Assembly: GCF_011398925.1 (NCBI RefSeq)
Contig: NZ_AP022842.1
Location: 3,026,001-3,090,000, forward strand
Direction: 5' to 3'
From: Bacillus sp. KH172YL63
GTDB lineage: Bacteria; Bacillota; Bacilli; Bacillales; Bacillaceae_B
Length of the DNA stretch: 64,000 nucleotides
The notes beneath the pieces were generated by a model, which searched no databases, was not told where the DNA came from, and saw only the letters and a program-made list of their open reading frames with translations. Made by a program: the position numbers and the translations under genes. Positions 19,403-28,085 of the stretch are shown in pieces (position 1 is the first letter of the stretch; each line of letters begins with the position of its first letter).

Positions 19403-20948
19403 GATATCCCACCTTCAATCTCCCTTGATTATGTTGTATAATCAGCTTTCGTTTCCGCCAGGCTTCAGCTTCCCACGGGTAATCGGCACGAATATGCCCT
19501 CCCCTGCTCTCTGTCCTTCTAAGTGCCGACTCGGTAACAAGCAGGCTGACAATCCAGAAGAAATAGCGTTGAATTTCTTCCCGGCTGTCACAATCAAGCG
19601 GCCTTTCGAAAGTCAAAGGCTGTTCTTTAAGCCAGTTCAAATGGGACAACAGTCTTTCTTCATCCCGGATGATTCCCGCATGACGAATCATTCTCTCTTT
19701 GATTTCTTCTTCTGTATACGGAATGGAAAGGGCATTTTTTTCCTGTACAGGCATGAGTGCGCATCCAATGGTCGGGGAGATTCCCTTCTCGATGAGATGA
19801 TCCCCGAGCCTGTCACCATATACCAATCCTTCCAGAAGTGAATTGCTCGCCAAGCGGTTTGCACCATGAACCCCGCTGCAGGCAACCTCTCCAATCGCGT
19901 ACAGCCCAGGTATACTCGTGCGTCCGACAGAATCGGTCACGACTCCCCCCATGATGAAATGACATCCGGGTGAAACCGGGATTCTTCCGTCTTCAATGGG
20001 GACACCATGTTTTCTGCAGAGACGTGTAATCGAAGGGAATTTCCTCTCGAAATCATCGATCGGACTGATATCCAGATACACGTCCCTTCCCCTTTCTCTT
20101 TCCCTGAAGATGCATTCGGCCACAATGTGACGGGGAGCAAGCTCCATGAGGGGATCTACGCCTTCCATGATCCTCTCACCCACATCATTCAACAGCAGCG
20201 CACCTTCACCCCTCACTGCCTCTGAAATCAGGCCGCGCGTTTTTCCTTCCACTGTAAGCAGGGTCGGATGAAATTGGATGAATTCCATATCCGCAAGCTC
20301 TGCCCCTGCAAGAAACGCAAGGGCCATCCCATCCCCTGTAACCGCGGGATGATTGGAGGTTGCCGGATAAAGCCCGCCGATCCCCCCTGTTGCGAGGACT
20401 ACGTGTGAAGCATGATACATACGGGTTTGCCGCTTATCCTTCGACTTCAGCCCGCAGCAACGGCCCCTTTCATCTTTCAGGAGCTCATACACCATTTCAT
20501 CTTCATGGAACGTGACCTTTTCTTCAGAGAGTGTTCCAAGCAGGTGTTTCATGATATATTTTCCGGTCTGATCCCCGCCTCCATGCAGGATCCGGTTGTG
20601 ACTGTGGGCACCTTCCATCCCGAGGGAAAGCTGTCCATCAACATCCCTGTCAAAAGGTGCACCTTCTTCAACCAGCATTTCTACCATTCTTTTACCATCT
20701 ATAATGAGTTTGTGAATAAGATCTTCATCCCCGTGGAACCGTCCTGCTTCCAACGTATTTTCCACATGTGATCTGATCGTATCATTCAACCCGAGTGGCG
20801 CTGCGATCCCCCCTTGTGCAAGATACGAGTTGCCACTATGAATGCTTCCCTTTGTGATAATCCTCACATAATAATGATCCTGAAGCCGCCGTGCCAATTG
20901 CAGTGCTGCTATGCCACTTCCTACGATGATAATATCGGTTTTTTCCAT
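19371..20948 (-). CDS. nadB: L-aspartate oxidase
   Basis: This FAD enzyme oxidises L-aspartate to iminoaspartate, the first step of de novo NAD synthesis. The N-terminal dinucleotide fold is IIIVGSGIAALQLARRL; the flavin loop is GNSYLAQGGIAAPLG; the catalytic region includes HNRILHGGGDQTGK, LATGGIGGLYPATSNHP and EFIQFHPTLL-like sequence; LYAIGEVACSGVHGANRLAS closes the FAD site. ATG 20948 lies 7 bases after AGGAGG. A NiaR-type palindrome lies just upstream, so repression by niacin is expected. Confidence 0.96.
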   Translation of the reverse strand: MEKTDIIIVGSGIAALQLARRLQDHYYVRIITKGSIHSGNSYLAQGGIAAPLGLNDTIRSHVENTLEAGRFHGDEDLIHKLIIDGKRMVEMLVEEGAPFDRDVDGQLSLGMEGAHSHNRILHGGGDQTGKYIMKHLLGTLSEEKVTFHEDEMVYELLKDERGRCCGLKSKDKRQTRMYHASHVVLATGGIGGLYPATSNHPAVTGDGMALAFLAGAELADMEFIQFHPTLLTVEGKTRGLISEAVRGEGALLLNDVGERIMEGVDPLMELAPRHIVAECIFRERERGRDVYLDISPIDDFERKFPSITRLCRKHGVPIEDGRIPVSPGCHFIMGGVVTDSVGRTSIPGLYAIGEVACSGVHGANRLASNSLLEGLVYGDRLGDHLIEKGISPTIGCALMPVQEKNALSIPYTEEEIKERMIRHAGIIRDEERLLSHLNWLKEQPLTFERPLDCDSREEIQRYFFWIVSLLVTESALRRTESRGGHIRADYPWEAEAWRKRKLIIQHNQGRLKVGYHEQNETEIYA

Positions 20949-20968
20949 CAAAAACCCTCCTGATTATT

Positions 20969-20990
20969 TACAGGTGTCTTGACACATATA
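20969..20990. promoter_or_regulatory. NiaR (YrxA) operator between nadB and nifS
   Basis: The sequence ACAGGTGTCTTGACACATAT contains the palindrome GTGTC-TT-GACAC (20974-20985). It resembles what I recall of the NiaR operator of Bacilli, and it lies between the divergent nad genes with niaR encoded nearby. It overlaps the -35 box of the nifS promoter. Confidence 0.7.
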
Positions 20991-21008
20991 TTTACACAAA
21001 TTTAAACT
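20979..21008 (+). promoter_or_regulatory. Sigma-A type promoter of nifS-niaR
   Basis: TTGACA (20979-20984) and TAAACT (21003-21008) are 18 bases apart, about 65 bases upstream of the nifS ATG. The -35 box overlaps the NiaR-type palindrome, which would explain repression. Confidence 0.55.
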
Positions 21009-21073
21009 AATGACAAGAGTTTTTTACTGGACTCATAGATTCAGAGGCTAAACTAACAAAGGCAGGTTATAAA

Positions 21074-22210
21074 ATGAACTATTTCGATTACGCCGCTACC
21101 ACCCCTGTAAACCTGGATAGTCTGCACGTTTTCCGCACTGTCAGTGAAGAATTCTGGGGAAACCCGAGCAGCCTTCACGATACTGGCGGGTCAGCGCTGC
21201 AGCTGCTGACAAAATGCCGGGAAACATTGGCAGACATGCTCTCTGTTCCATCAAAAGGCCTTTACTTCACCTCAGGCGGAACAGAAGGAAACCATATGGC
21301 TCTCGTCACCATGGCACTTGGCAGACAGAAACAAGGCAAGCACATCATCATAGGGGCAGGGGAGCATTCATCCGTCCATTCCTCTGCCGCCTTTCTTGAA
21401 AAATTGGGTTACTCCGTCTCTAAGATCCCCTTAACTTCCGAGGGATTGATCGATCTGCCCCTGCTGGAACAAGCGATTACAGACGAAACGACTGTTATCA
21501 GTATCGGATTTGTCAACGGGGAAATCGGGACGATCCAGCCTCTCAAGCGTGTGAAGGATGTGCTGGGAGACCGGGGGATTCTCCTCCACAGTGACATGGT
21601 GCAGGCATTTGGCAAGATCGACATCTCAGCACTCACCTCCGTCGTAGACAGCTTCACCCTCTCTTCCCATAAAATCTATGGACCAAAAGGGGTTGGCGCC
21701 GTGTACATCGATCCGGCCCTTGCCCTGTCACCGATGATTCCGGGACAGAGTCATGAAGGCGGATTCAGAGGCGGAACCGTGAATCTGCCTGGAATCGCAG
21801 GATTTGTTGCGGCTGCGAGCCTTCAATCAGAAGGTCCGGCACTCTCGCATTACAATAAGCTGCGGTCTTATTTCCTTTCCCGGCTGAATGAGAGGATTCC
21901 CCGTTCCTTCACACTGTATGAAGGCCCGGAAGATGCACAGCTTCCCCACGTGGTCGGACTCGGACTCCACGGCATCGAGGGGCAGTGGCTTATGCTCGAA
22001 TGCAACCGCAGGGGGATCGCCATCTCCACCGGCAGCGCGTGCGGTTACGGAAGCATGGCGAAAACCATGACCGCCATGGCCGTGAGCAGGCAGGCTGGTA
22101 AAGAATTCATCAGGATCTCATTCGGGAAGGACACCGATGAAAATCAAATCGACACCCTGGTGTCCGCATTATCTGCCATACACACAGAACACGCTGCTGC
22201 CTTAACTTAA
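21074..22210 (+). CDS. nifS: NifS-type cysteine desulfurase for NAD synthesis
   Basis: A PLP-dependent cysteine desulfurase that supplies sulfur for iron-sulfur clusters. Paired with nadBCA, its B. subtilis counterpart matures the NadA cluster. The 378-residue protein begins NYFDYAATTPVN, has the PLP lysine in SSHKIYGPKGVGA, the PLP-contact HSDMVQAFGK, and the active cysteine in STGSACGYGS. The ATG at 21074 follows AAAGGCAGG. niaR follows 54 bp downstream. Confidence 0.93.
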   Translation: MNYFDYAATTPVNLDSLHVFRTVSEEFWGNPSSLHDTGGSALQLLTKCRETLADMLSVPSKGLYFTSGGTEGNHMALVTMALGRQKQGKHIIIGAGEHSSVHSSAAFLEKLGYSVSKIPLTSEGLIDLPLLEQAITDETTVISIGFVNGEIGTIQPLKRVKDVLGDRGILLHSDMVQAFGKIDISALTSVVDSFTLSSHKIYGPKGVGAVYIDPALALSPMIPGQSHEGGFRGGTVNLPGIAGFVAAASLQSEGPALSHYNKLRSYFLSRLNERIPRSFTLYEGPEDAQLPHVVGLGLHGIEGQWLMLECNRRGIAISTGSACGYGSMAKTMTAMAVSRQAGKEFIRISFGKDTDENQIDTLVSALSAIHTEHAAALT

Positions 22211-22264
22211 AGATCGACTTGTGGTATGATTTCCTATATGAATTCGGGGACGGAGGAGATACCT

Positions 22265-22807
22265 TTGACAGGAAAGAAAATCCTCGGGGATGAAAGAAGA
22301 CAGTGGATCCTCGATAAATTAATGACAAAACCAGCCCCTATAACAGGCGGCGAACTGGCGAAGCAGACCAACGTCAGCAGGCAGGTGATCGTCAGCGACA
22401 TCACCCTCCTCAAAGCAAAAGGAGAGCCGATCATCGCAACGAGCCAGGGCTATCTCTACATGCCTGCTTCCAATCAGGAAACCATGATCGAACGGACGGT
22501 TGCATGTCACCACCCGCCTGAGAGATCTCAGGAAGAACTCAACTTACTCGTCGACCACGGCGTCACCGTCAAAGATGTAAAAATCGAACACGGCGTATAC
22601 GGAGACCTGACCGCTTCCATCATGGTCTCAAACCGCAAAGAAGTCGAGCAGTTCATGAAAAGGATCGAAGAAACAGGCGCTTCCTTCCTCTCAGAATTGA
22701 CCGACGGCGTCCATCTCCACACGCTGATGGCACCAACTGAACAAGCGTTGGAAACAGCCGAAAAAGCCCTTCAGGATGCAGGTTTTTTAATTCAAACCCA
22801 TAGCTGA
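22265..22807 (+). CDS. niaR: Niacin-responsive transcriptional repressor NiaR
   Basis: A 180-residue regulator with an N-terminal winged helix-turn-helix (about residues 5-60, GGELAKQTNVSRQVIVSDIT) and a C-terminal 3H domain. The conserved histidines are visible in ACHHPPE, EHGVYGDL and GVHLHTLMAP, the metal-binding set of the family. NiaR (YrxA) represses nadBCA and nifS when niacin is present. The start is TTG at 22265, 7 bases after GGAGGA; longer versions from 22226 lack a ribosome site. Confidence 0.92.
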   Translation: MTGKKILGDERRQWILDKLMTKPAPITGGELAKQTNVSRQVIVSDITLLKAKGEPIIATSQGYLYMPASNQETMIERTVACHHPPERSQEELNLLVDHGVTVKDVKIEHGVYGDLTASIMVSNRKEVEQFMKRIEETGASFLSELTDGVHLHTLMAPTEQALETAEKALQDAGFLIQTHS

Positions 22808-22821
22808 TGCTCTTTGCACCA

Positions 22822-22857
22822 AAAAAAGTCAGATCCATAAGCGGATCTGACTTTTTT
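22822..22857. terminator. Bidirectional terminator after niaR
   Basis: AAAAAAGTCAGATCC and GGATCTGACTTTTTT form a 15 bp perfect stem with a 6-base loop. Confidence 0.92.
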
Positions 22858-22876
22858 GTGTACCGTTTTGATAAGA

Positions 22877-22989
22877 TATCGGCGGAATATTAATTTTAAC
22901 GGCGAAATCTGTGATATAACGGCGATATTTTTATTTTATCGGCGAAATCCAGGATTTAACGGCTAAATCAAATTTTTATCGACGAAACC
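22877..22989. repeat. Six-copy array with exact 20 bp period
   Basis: The motif TA(T/A)CGGCGAAATC recurs starting at 22877, 22897, 22917, 22937, 22957 and 22977, an exact 20 bp step. The third letter alternates between T and A. The intervening bases are AT-rich and vary. It lies between the niaR terminator and the 3' end of pheA. No open frame fits. Its period matches a second array at 26662. Confidence 0.85.
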
Positions 22990-23037
22990 GGGACTTCCCC
23001 TTCCTCCCCGAAACGCCTCATCCACCGACCTCAAAAC

Positions 23038-23889
23038 TCACTCCCCCAAAAGATAAGACCGGTACGTCCCGATCATCTTCACCTTGCATCCGAGGGCTTC
23101 CATTTCACTGATCGCGCCCGGCAGGAGGACGTCATCCATGCCGTGTGCCACATCAATCAAGAAGAAATAATCTCCGAGGCCTGTCTTTAACGGCCTGGAT
23201 TCGATTTTACTCAAGTTCAGCTGTCTCCAGGCGAAAGTGGAAAGAACTTGATGCAGCGCCCCGGAGCGGTCTTTCGGGAGCGTGACCATCAAGGTTGTCT
23301 TCTCTGTGGACTGCTTTTGAGAAAGCGACAGGGTTTCTGCGTTTTTGTGAAGCACGATGAACTTTGTATGATTATAGGCAAAATCATGGATGTTCTCATG
23401 GCGGATCGTTAATCCGTATTTCTTCGCTGCAAGCTCGTTTCCGATCGCACCAAGGAACGTGTCCGGATGTTCACTCACGAATTTAGCGGCGGCAGCTGTA
23501 CTCGTCGTTTGTTCCAGAGGTACACCTTTATAGTGACGATGTAAAAACTTATGACACTGTGCAAGTGCATGGGAATGGGACAGGATCTTCAGAATCTGCC
23601 CGTTTTCTCCATTCCAGTCTGGATGTACCATGAGATGCTGCTGGATGGGCGACGTGAGCTCAGCCACAATCGATAGATTCGCCTCATGGAACAGATAATC
23701 GACCGTGATGTGAACAGAGCCTTCCAGGGCATTCTCAAGGGGTACCACGGCATAGTCCACTTCGTCCTCGATCACCGCTTCGATACAGTCGGGGATCGTG
23801 ACATATGATACGGTCTCTTCTTCTGGAAAGGCCTTCTGGACAGCAAGATCCGTAAAGGAAGCCCGTGGTCCTAAATATGCTATTTTCAC
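23038..23889 (-). CDS. pheA: Prephenate dehydratase
   Basis: PheA converts prephenate to phenylpyruvate in phenylalanine synthesis. The 283-residue monofunctional form has a catalytic domain (about 1-180; KIAYLGPRASFTDLA, VPLENALEGSVHITVDYL, TTSTAAAAKFVSE) and a C-terminal ACT domain with the ESRP motif (KIESRPLKTGLGDYFFLID) that senses phenylalanine. The family's TRF catalytic motif reads TKF here (NHTKFIVL). The start is GTG 23889 with AAAGGAAGAG upstream; extension to 23997 would run to the pheB stop and is not family-like. Confidence 0.94.
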   Translation of the reverse strand: MKIAYLGPRASFTDLAVQKAFPEEETVSYVTIPDCIEAVIEDEVDYAVVPLENALEGSVHITVDYLFHEANLSIVAELTSPIQQHLMVHPDWNGENGQILKILSHSHALAQCHKFLHRHYKGVPLEQTTSTAAAAKFVSEHPDTFLGAIGNELAAKKYGLTIRHENIHDFAYNHTKFIVLHKNAETLSLSQKQSTEKTTLMVTLPKDRSGALHQVLSTFAWRQLNLSKIESRPLKTGLGDYFFLIDVAHGMDDVLLPGAISEMEALGCKVKMIGTYRSYLLGE

Positions 23890-23996
23890 TCTACTCTTCC
23901 TTTCAGTTGCTACAAATTTATTTGAACATTCTAACATGTATGGGTCGAAAGAGAAAGAGCCATACGAAAATCCCTTGAAACAAAAAAATAGAAGCA

Positions 23997-24452
23997 TCAG
24001 GCTCCCGAGCCCAACACTTCTACTTTTTCTACGAATTCTAATCGTCTTAGTTTTGAGAGTAAATCTTCCAATCCGATGGTGAGGTCCGTCACGTTCAATG
24101 ATAGGGTGACATTCGCACGCCCCTGTAATGGAATCGTCTGGTGGATCGTCAGGATGTTACAGCCGTGCTTGGCCGTTTCAGCCAGCAGATGTGACAGCGT
24201 ACCAGACCGGTCTTCCAAATGAAAGAATAGGGTGATGATCCGTTCTTTCACCACAGTATGGAAAGGGAACACGGTATCCCGGTATTTATAAAAGGCGCTC
24301 CGGCTCAAATCGACCCGGTGGACAGCCTCCCATACCGAATCCGCCTTGCCCCGTTCAATCAATTCTTTCGCATCCAGGGTTTTCTTCATCGCTTCTGGCA
24401 GCACGTCTTCACGCACCAGATAAAACTTGCCTTCTTGAAATTTTTTCCCCAA
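23997..24452 (-). CDS. pheB: ACT-domain protein PheB
   Basis: A 151-residue UPF0735/PheB protein: an N-terminal helical part ([35 protein letters not shown]) resembling a DNA-binding fold, and a C-terminal ACT domain ([20 protein letters not shown]). The obg-pheB-pheA order is standard in bacilli. PheB is thought to bind phenylalanine or related amino acids, but its target is not established. Confidence 0.9.
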   Translation of the reverse strand: MGKKFQEGKFYLVREDVLPEAMKKTLDAKELIERGKADSVWEAVHRVDLSRSAFYKYRDTVFPFHTVVKERIITLFFHLEDRSGTLSHLLAETAKHGCNILTIHQTIPLQGRANVTLSLNVTDLTIGLEDLLSKLRRLEFVEKVEVLGSGA

Positions 24453-24467
24453 TGACTATTCCTCCAA

Positions 24468-24572
24468 TTGTCTAGCTTCAGAGGTCCGGGGCATCATGCA
24501 CCCCTTTTAAAAAACCGCTTTTGCTTTCTTATTGTAGAACCGGGTCCCCCGTTCATGGGAAGACCCGGCTGC
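24468..24572. repeat. Remnant Bacillus repeat and weak hairpin between obg and pheB
   Basis: TTGTCTAGCTTCAGAGG at 24468, followed by an AACCGCTTTTGCTTTC segment, looks like a decayed copy of the same Bacillus repeat class as 5345-5520. Next to it CCGGGTC and GACCCGG (24540-24572) can form a hairpin on the obg transcript, but without a good T-tract. Confidence 0.4.
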
Positions 24573-24601
24573 TTTTGTCTGAAATAGATGAAGAATGAAA
24601 C

Positions 24602-25888
24602 TTAATCTACAAATTCGAATTCATATTTAATCAAGCGGATTGTATCGCCGTTTTTGGCACCACGTTCACGAAGGGCATCATCCACCCCATATGAACGGAG
24701 CTGTCTGGCGAAACGTCTAGCCGAATCTTCACGGGAGAAGTCGGTCATCTTGAACAGTCTCTCGATCTTCGCACCGCCCACAACGAATGTTCCATCAGGA
24801 TCACGTGTGATTTCGAATTCTCTTTCCTCTTCTTCATGCTTGTAAAGAACACGGTGAATGCTCGTTTCCTCTTCTTCATGGATTGGGAATTCCGGTGTCG
24901 TTTCCACTTTATCCGCAACCGCATAAAGAAGTTCGCTCAAGCCCTGCTGGGTAACAGCCGAGATCGGGAAAATCGGATAATCTTCCTGAAGCTTCTCTTT
25001 GAATAATTTCAGATTCTCTTCAGAATCAGGCATGTCCATCTTATTGGCCACGATGATTTGAGGACGTTCCGTCAAACGAAGATTGTATTGCTTCAGCTCT
25101 TCATTGATTGTCAGGTAATCCTCATACGGGTCTCTGCCTTCCATACCGCTCATATCGATGACGTGGACGATGACGCGGGTCCGTTCAATATGGCGAAGGA
25201 ACTGATGACCAAGTCCGACTCCCTCGTGGGCACCCTGGATCAATCCAGGCAGGTCGGCCATGACGAAACTTCTTCCGTCACCTGTTTCTACCATCCCTAA
25301 GTTAGGGACGATTGTCGTGAAGTGGTAAGCCGCAATCTTCGGCTTAGCCGCTGACACGACTGACAGCAATGTCGACTTCCCGACGCTCGGGAACCCGACC
25401 AACCCAACATCAGCAAGAAGCTTCAGTTCCATCACGATATAACGTTCCTGACCCGGCTCCCCTTTTTCAGAAAGCTCTGGTGCAGGGTTTGCAGGAGTGG
25501 CAAAGCGGGAATTCCCTCTTCCACCGCGTCCGCCTTTCGTGATGACCGCACGTTGACCATGCTTGGTCAAATCCGCGATCGTTTCTCCTGTATCATCATC
25601 TTTCACCACGGTGCCAGGCGGGACCTTGACAATCATGTCTTCCGCATTTCTTCCGTGCTGGTTCTTACTCATCCCGTGCTCTCCACGGGGTGCTTTAAAG
25701 TGACGCTGATAGCGGAAATCCATTAAGGTTCTCAAACCTTCTTCCACTTCGAAAATAACGTCTGCTCCGTGTCCGCCGTCTCCGCCGGCAGGACCGCCTT
25801 TCGGTACATATTTCTCACGACGGAAGGCAACCATACCGTTACCGCCGTCTCCGCCTTTTGTATAAACCTTGACCTGATCTATAAACAT
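24602..25888 (-). CDS. obg: GTPase Obg (CgtA)
   Basis: Essential GTPase involved in 50S ribosome assembly, the stress response and, in B. subtilis, entry into sporulation. About 428 residues: the glycine-rich Obg fold (1-157; [20 protein letters not shown]), the G domain (P-loop [12 protein letters not shown], switch [12 protein letters not shown], base motif NKMD) and the C-terminal OCT domain (about 345-428). The ATG at 25888 follows GTGAGGAGTG; an ATG five codons upstream is less likely. It is co-transcribed with spo0B, 51 bp upstream. Confidence 0.97.
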   Translation of the reverse strand: MFIDQVKVYTKGGDGGNGMVAFRREKYVPKGGPAGGDGGHGADVIFEVEEGLRTLMDFRYQRHFKAPRGEHGMSKNQHGRNAEDMIVKVPPGTVVKDDDTGETIADLTKHGQRAVITKGGRGGRGNSRFATPANPAPELSEKGEPGQERYIVMELKLLADVGLVGFPSVGKSTLLSVVSAAKPKIAAYHFTTIVPNLGMVETGDGRSFVMADLPGLIQGAHEGVGLGHQFLRHIERTRVIVHVIDMSGMEGRDPYEDYLTINEELKQYNLRLTERPQIIVANKMDMPDSEENLKLFKEKLQEDYPIFPISAVTQQGLSELLYAVADKVETTPEFPIHEEEETSIHRVLYKHEEEEREFEITRDPDGTFVVGGAKIERLFKMTDFSREDSARRFARQLRSYGVDDALRERGAKNGDTIRLIKYEFEFVD

Positions 25889-25939
25889 ATTTTCACTCCT
25901 CACTTATCCGTGCAATCATTGAGTGCCCGCCTGATGCGG

Positions 25940-26473
25940 TCATTCAACAACGGCATGAATGACAAGAATCTCTTCTTGAAGCTGTTCTATTTCTATATTT
26001 TCTCCGTTTGATTGCTGATTCTTAAGCCACTCTTCTACAATGCTTGTACTCTTTAGTATACCTGTGAAATCAAATATCAAACGGGAATGTTCTTTCGTAA
26101 TGTCCAGTAAAATGGATAATTGATTTTCCACATTGTTCATTACATTTGATTCAAGGAATTCAAGAAACTCCTTGCACCAGTTAAAAAGCCTGCGATCATC
26201 AAGCCCATGGGATGACTCCGCTTGAAGGACTTCAAAATCAAGCTTAATCAAATGTCTTGACCAATTATATGTTAAAATCCATTCCGTCAATAATGGAAGC
26301 CGTAAATTCGATAGCTTTGATTCATTTTGTGCAACGAGGACCATTTCCTCGATCACCTGCTTCGCACGCTCCACACGATCAAGATCCAGATTGCCTTTAA
26401 TTAACTGCAGATCATTCATCCAGTCGTGACGGGCATGCCTTAACGCCTCGACTACACCCCAATTTTCGCTCAT
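25940..26473 (-). CDS. spo0B: Sporulation initiation phosphotransferase Spo0B
   Basis: Spo0B passes phosphate from Spo0F to Spo0A in the sporulation phosphorelay. The motif LRHARHDWMNDLQLIKGNL carries the phosphorylated histidine (His16 here, in RHDWMN) on the first helix of the dimeric four-helix bundle. The C-terminal ~110 residues form the degenerate kinase-like domain. Length 177 residues is normal. Start at ATG 26473 with AGGAGTT upstream. The coupling of spo0B with obg is as in B. subtilis. Confidence 0.94.
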   Translation of the reverse strand: MSENWGVVEALRHARHDWMNDLQLIKGNLDLDRVERAKQVIEEMVLVAQNESKLSNLRLPLLTEWILTYNWSRHLIKLDFEVLQAESSHGLDDRRLFNWCKEFLEFLESNVMNNVENQLSILLDITKEHSRLIFDFTGILKSTSIVEEWLKNQQSNGENIEIEQLQEEILVIHAVVE

Positions 26474-26661
26474 AATCTAACTCCTATACTAAGTGCTACC
26501 TTTTAGTATATCAAAGATATGAGGGGTGCGTATATTGTTTCTGTAAAATTGATTGTTGTGAATGAAATCGTGACGGCTGATGGGGAGAGGATGGTGATTG
26601 TGCCGGCAGCGGTCAGGTATGGGGAGAGTTGGATATATAGCAGGTGGACTTGATAGTGTAG

Positions 26662-26790
26662 CTGCCGAACTCGATAATATATCCGAAAAGTCGATAATAT
26701 TCCTGCCGAACTCGATAATATATCCGAAAAGTCGATAATATCCTTACCAATCTCGATAACATATCCGAAAAAGTCGATCATATATCCGAC
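26662..26790. repeat. Tandem array, ~41 bp units made of 20-21 bp half-units
   Basis: The unit CTGCCGAACTCGATAATATA plus TCCGAAAAGTCGATAATATT begins at 26662, about 26703 and about 26743, the third copy diverged. The core TCGATAA or TCGAT recurs at 26671, 26691, 26712, 26732, 26753 and 26774. The rest of the gene-free stretch 26474-26968 is AT-rich, ending in the rpmA terminator. A 92-residue minus frame across it is only the repeat being read through. Confidence 0.85.
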
Positions 26791-26913
26791 ATCCAGCTAT
26801 TATAATCCCCAAACTCAGCAATATCCCACTCTAAACTGCCATTTCCCTTCTCAAAACCTATCCTTTTCTCGCTCAAACTGCTTTCAAACCTTACAACTCC
26901 ACCGCCATCTTCA

Positions 26914-26953
26914 ATAAAAATAAAACTCTAACCGAAAGTCGGTTAGAGTTTTC
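26914..26953 (-). terminator. Intrinsic terminator downstream of rpmA
   Basis: AAAACTCTAACC and GGTTAGAGTTTT form a 12 bp stem around CGAAAGTC-type loop bases, followed on the minus strand by ATTTTTATTG. Confidence 0.9.
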
Positions 26954-26968
26954 GTTAAAGATATGCGA

Positions 26969-27271
<303 letters not shown>

Positions 27272-27607
27272 CTACTTTTTGAAGGTTATTTTAATAAAAT
27301 CACTATAGTCTCGTTCAATTGTCTGGAGGCTGATGAGCATGCTGTTTAACAGCAGCTGTATCTTGCTCTCTGTTTCTTCCGGGAGATCATCAGGGATGAC
27401 GCAGCGGAGATATCCGCCATCAGCAGACTGCTCGATGGAAGGCTCTACGCCGGTTAACGCCATAATGGCATTAATACTTCCGAATGAAACAGCAGAAGCA
27501 CCTGCACAAACAATGTCTTGCCCATGTTCGGCAAAATCAGCATGTCCATCCATGGAGAAGGAACGGATCCTTTCCTTGGCGGAACGCTCAACGTAAACGT
27601 TAATCAT
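27272..27607 (-). CDS. prp: Ribosomal-processing cysteine protease Prp
   Basis: A 111-residue protein (YsxB) that cleaves the L27 leader. The catalytic pair is present at the same positions as in Staphylococcus aureus Prp: His22 in MDGHADFAEHG and Cys34 in QDIVCAGASAV. It sits between rplU and rpmA, the standard Firmicute arrangement, with the start 12 bases after the rplU stop. Confidence 0.94.
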   Translation of the reverse strand: MINVYVERSAKERIRSFSMDGHADFAEHGQDIVCAGASAVSFGSINAIMALTGVEPSIEQSADGGYLRCVIPDDLPEETESKIQLLLNSMLISLQTIERDYSDFIKITFKK

Positions 27608-27618
27608 ACTATCACGCC

Positions 27619-27927
27619 TTACGCGTTGATTGCGTCAATCACAACTTTAGTGTATGGCTGACGGTGACCTTGCTTACGACGGTAGTTCTTTTTCGCTTTG
27701 TATTTGAATACTACAAGCTTTTTCGCGCGGCCTTGTTTTTCAACTTTCGCTGTTACAGTAGCTCCATCCACTAAAGGACTTCCTACTTTAACATCGTCAC
27801 CACCAACGAATAGAACTTTGTCGAATGTAACTGTTTCGCCTTGTTCTGCGTTTAGCTTTTCGATGTAGATTGCTTGACCAGCTTCTACACGGATTTGCTT
27901 ACCACCTGTTTCGATAATTGCGTACAT
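27619..27927 (-). CDS. rplU: Ribosomal protein L21
   Basis: The 102-residue protein begins [18 protein letters not shown] and ends with the signature [19 protein letters not shown]. It is a 23S rRNA-binding protein of the large subunit. It is the first gene of rplU-prp-rpmA and is preceded by a structured leader. Confidence 0.98.
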   Translation of the reverse strand: MYAIIETGGKQIRVEAGQAIYIEKLNAEQGETVTFDKVLFVGGDDVKVGSPLVDGATVTAKVEKQGRAKKLVVFKYKAKKNYRRKQGHRQPYTKVVIDAINA

Positions 27928-27939
27928 AATCGCACCTCC

Positions 27940-28035
27940 TTATAAACTCAGACTCGCCAATGACAGGTGTTGGATTGCTCCAAGCTTTTGTACCTGTAAT
28001 GAGCGGTTGTAGCACGGGTGCTACAATCAATAACA
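27940..28035 (-). ncRNA. L21 leader (cis-regulatory 5' UTR of rplU)
   Basis: About 100 bases of 5' UTR contain a hairpin TTGTAGCACCCGTGCTACAA-type stem on the minus strand, then further pairing segments and the AAGGAGGTGCGA ribosome site. Position and hairpins agree with the known Bacillus L21 leader, thought to mediate ribosomal-protein autoregulation. Ends are approximate. Confidence 0.65.
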
Positions 28036-28040
28036 TTAGA

Positions 28041-28070
28041 ATCCTATCATATAATTCGATGCACTGTCAA
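28041..28070 (-). promoter_or_regulatory. Sigma-A type promoter of rplU operon
   Basis: On the minus strand TTGACA (28070-28065) is followed after 18 bases by TAGGAT (28046-28041), just upstream of the leader hairpins. Confidence 0.55.
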
Positions 28071-28085
28071 TAACATTCAAGAAAT

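Noticed and set aside
22877..22989. CRISPR-like array
   Set aside because: The period is only 20 bp with no unique spacers of 30 bp or more and no cas genes nearby, so it is a short-period repeat.
26503..26781. 92-residue minus-strand frame across the tandem array
   Set aside because: It is the 41 bp repeat read through. There is no ribosome site and the protein has only repeat-derived low-complexity sequence.
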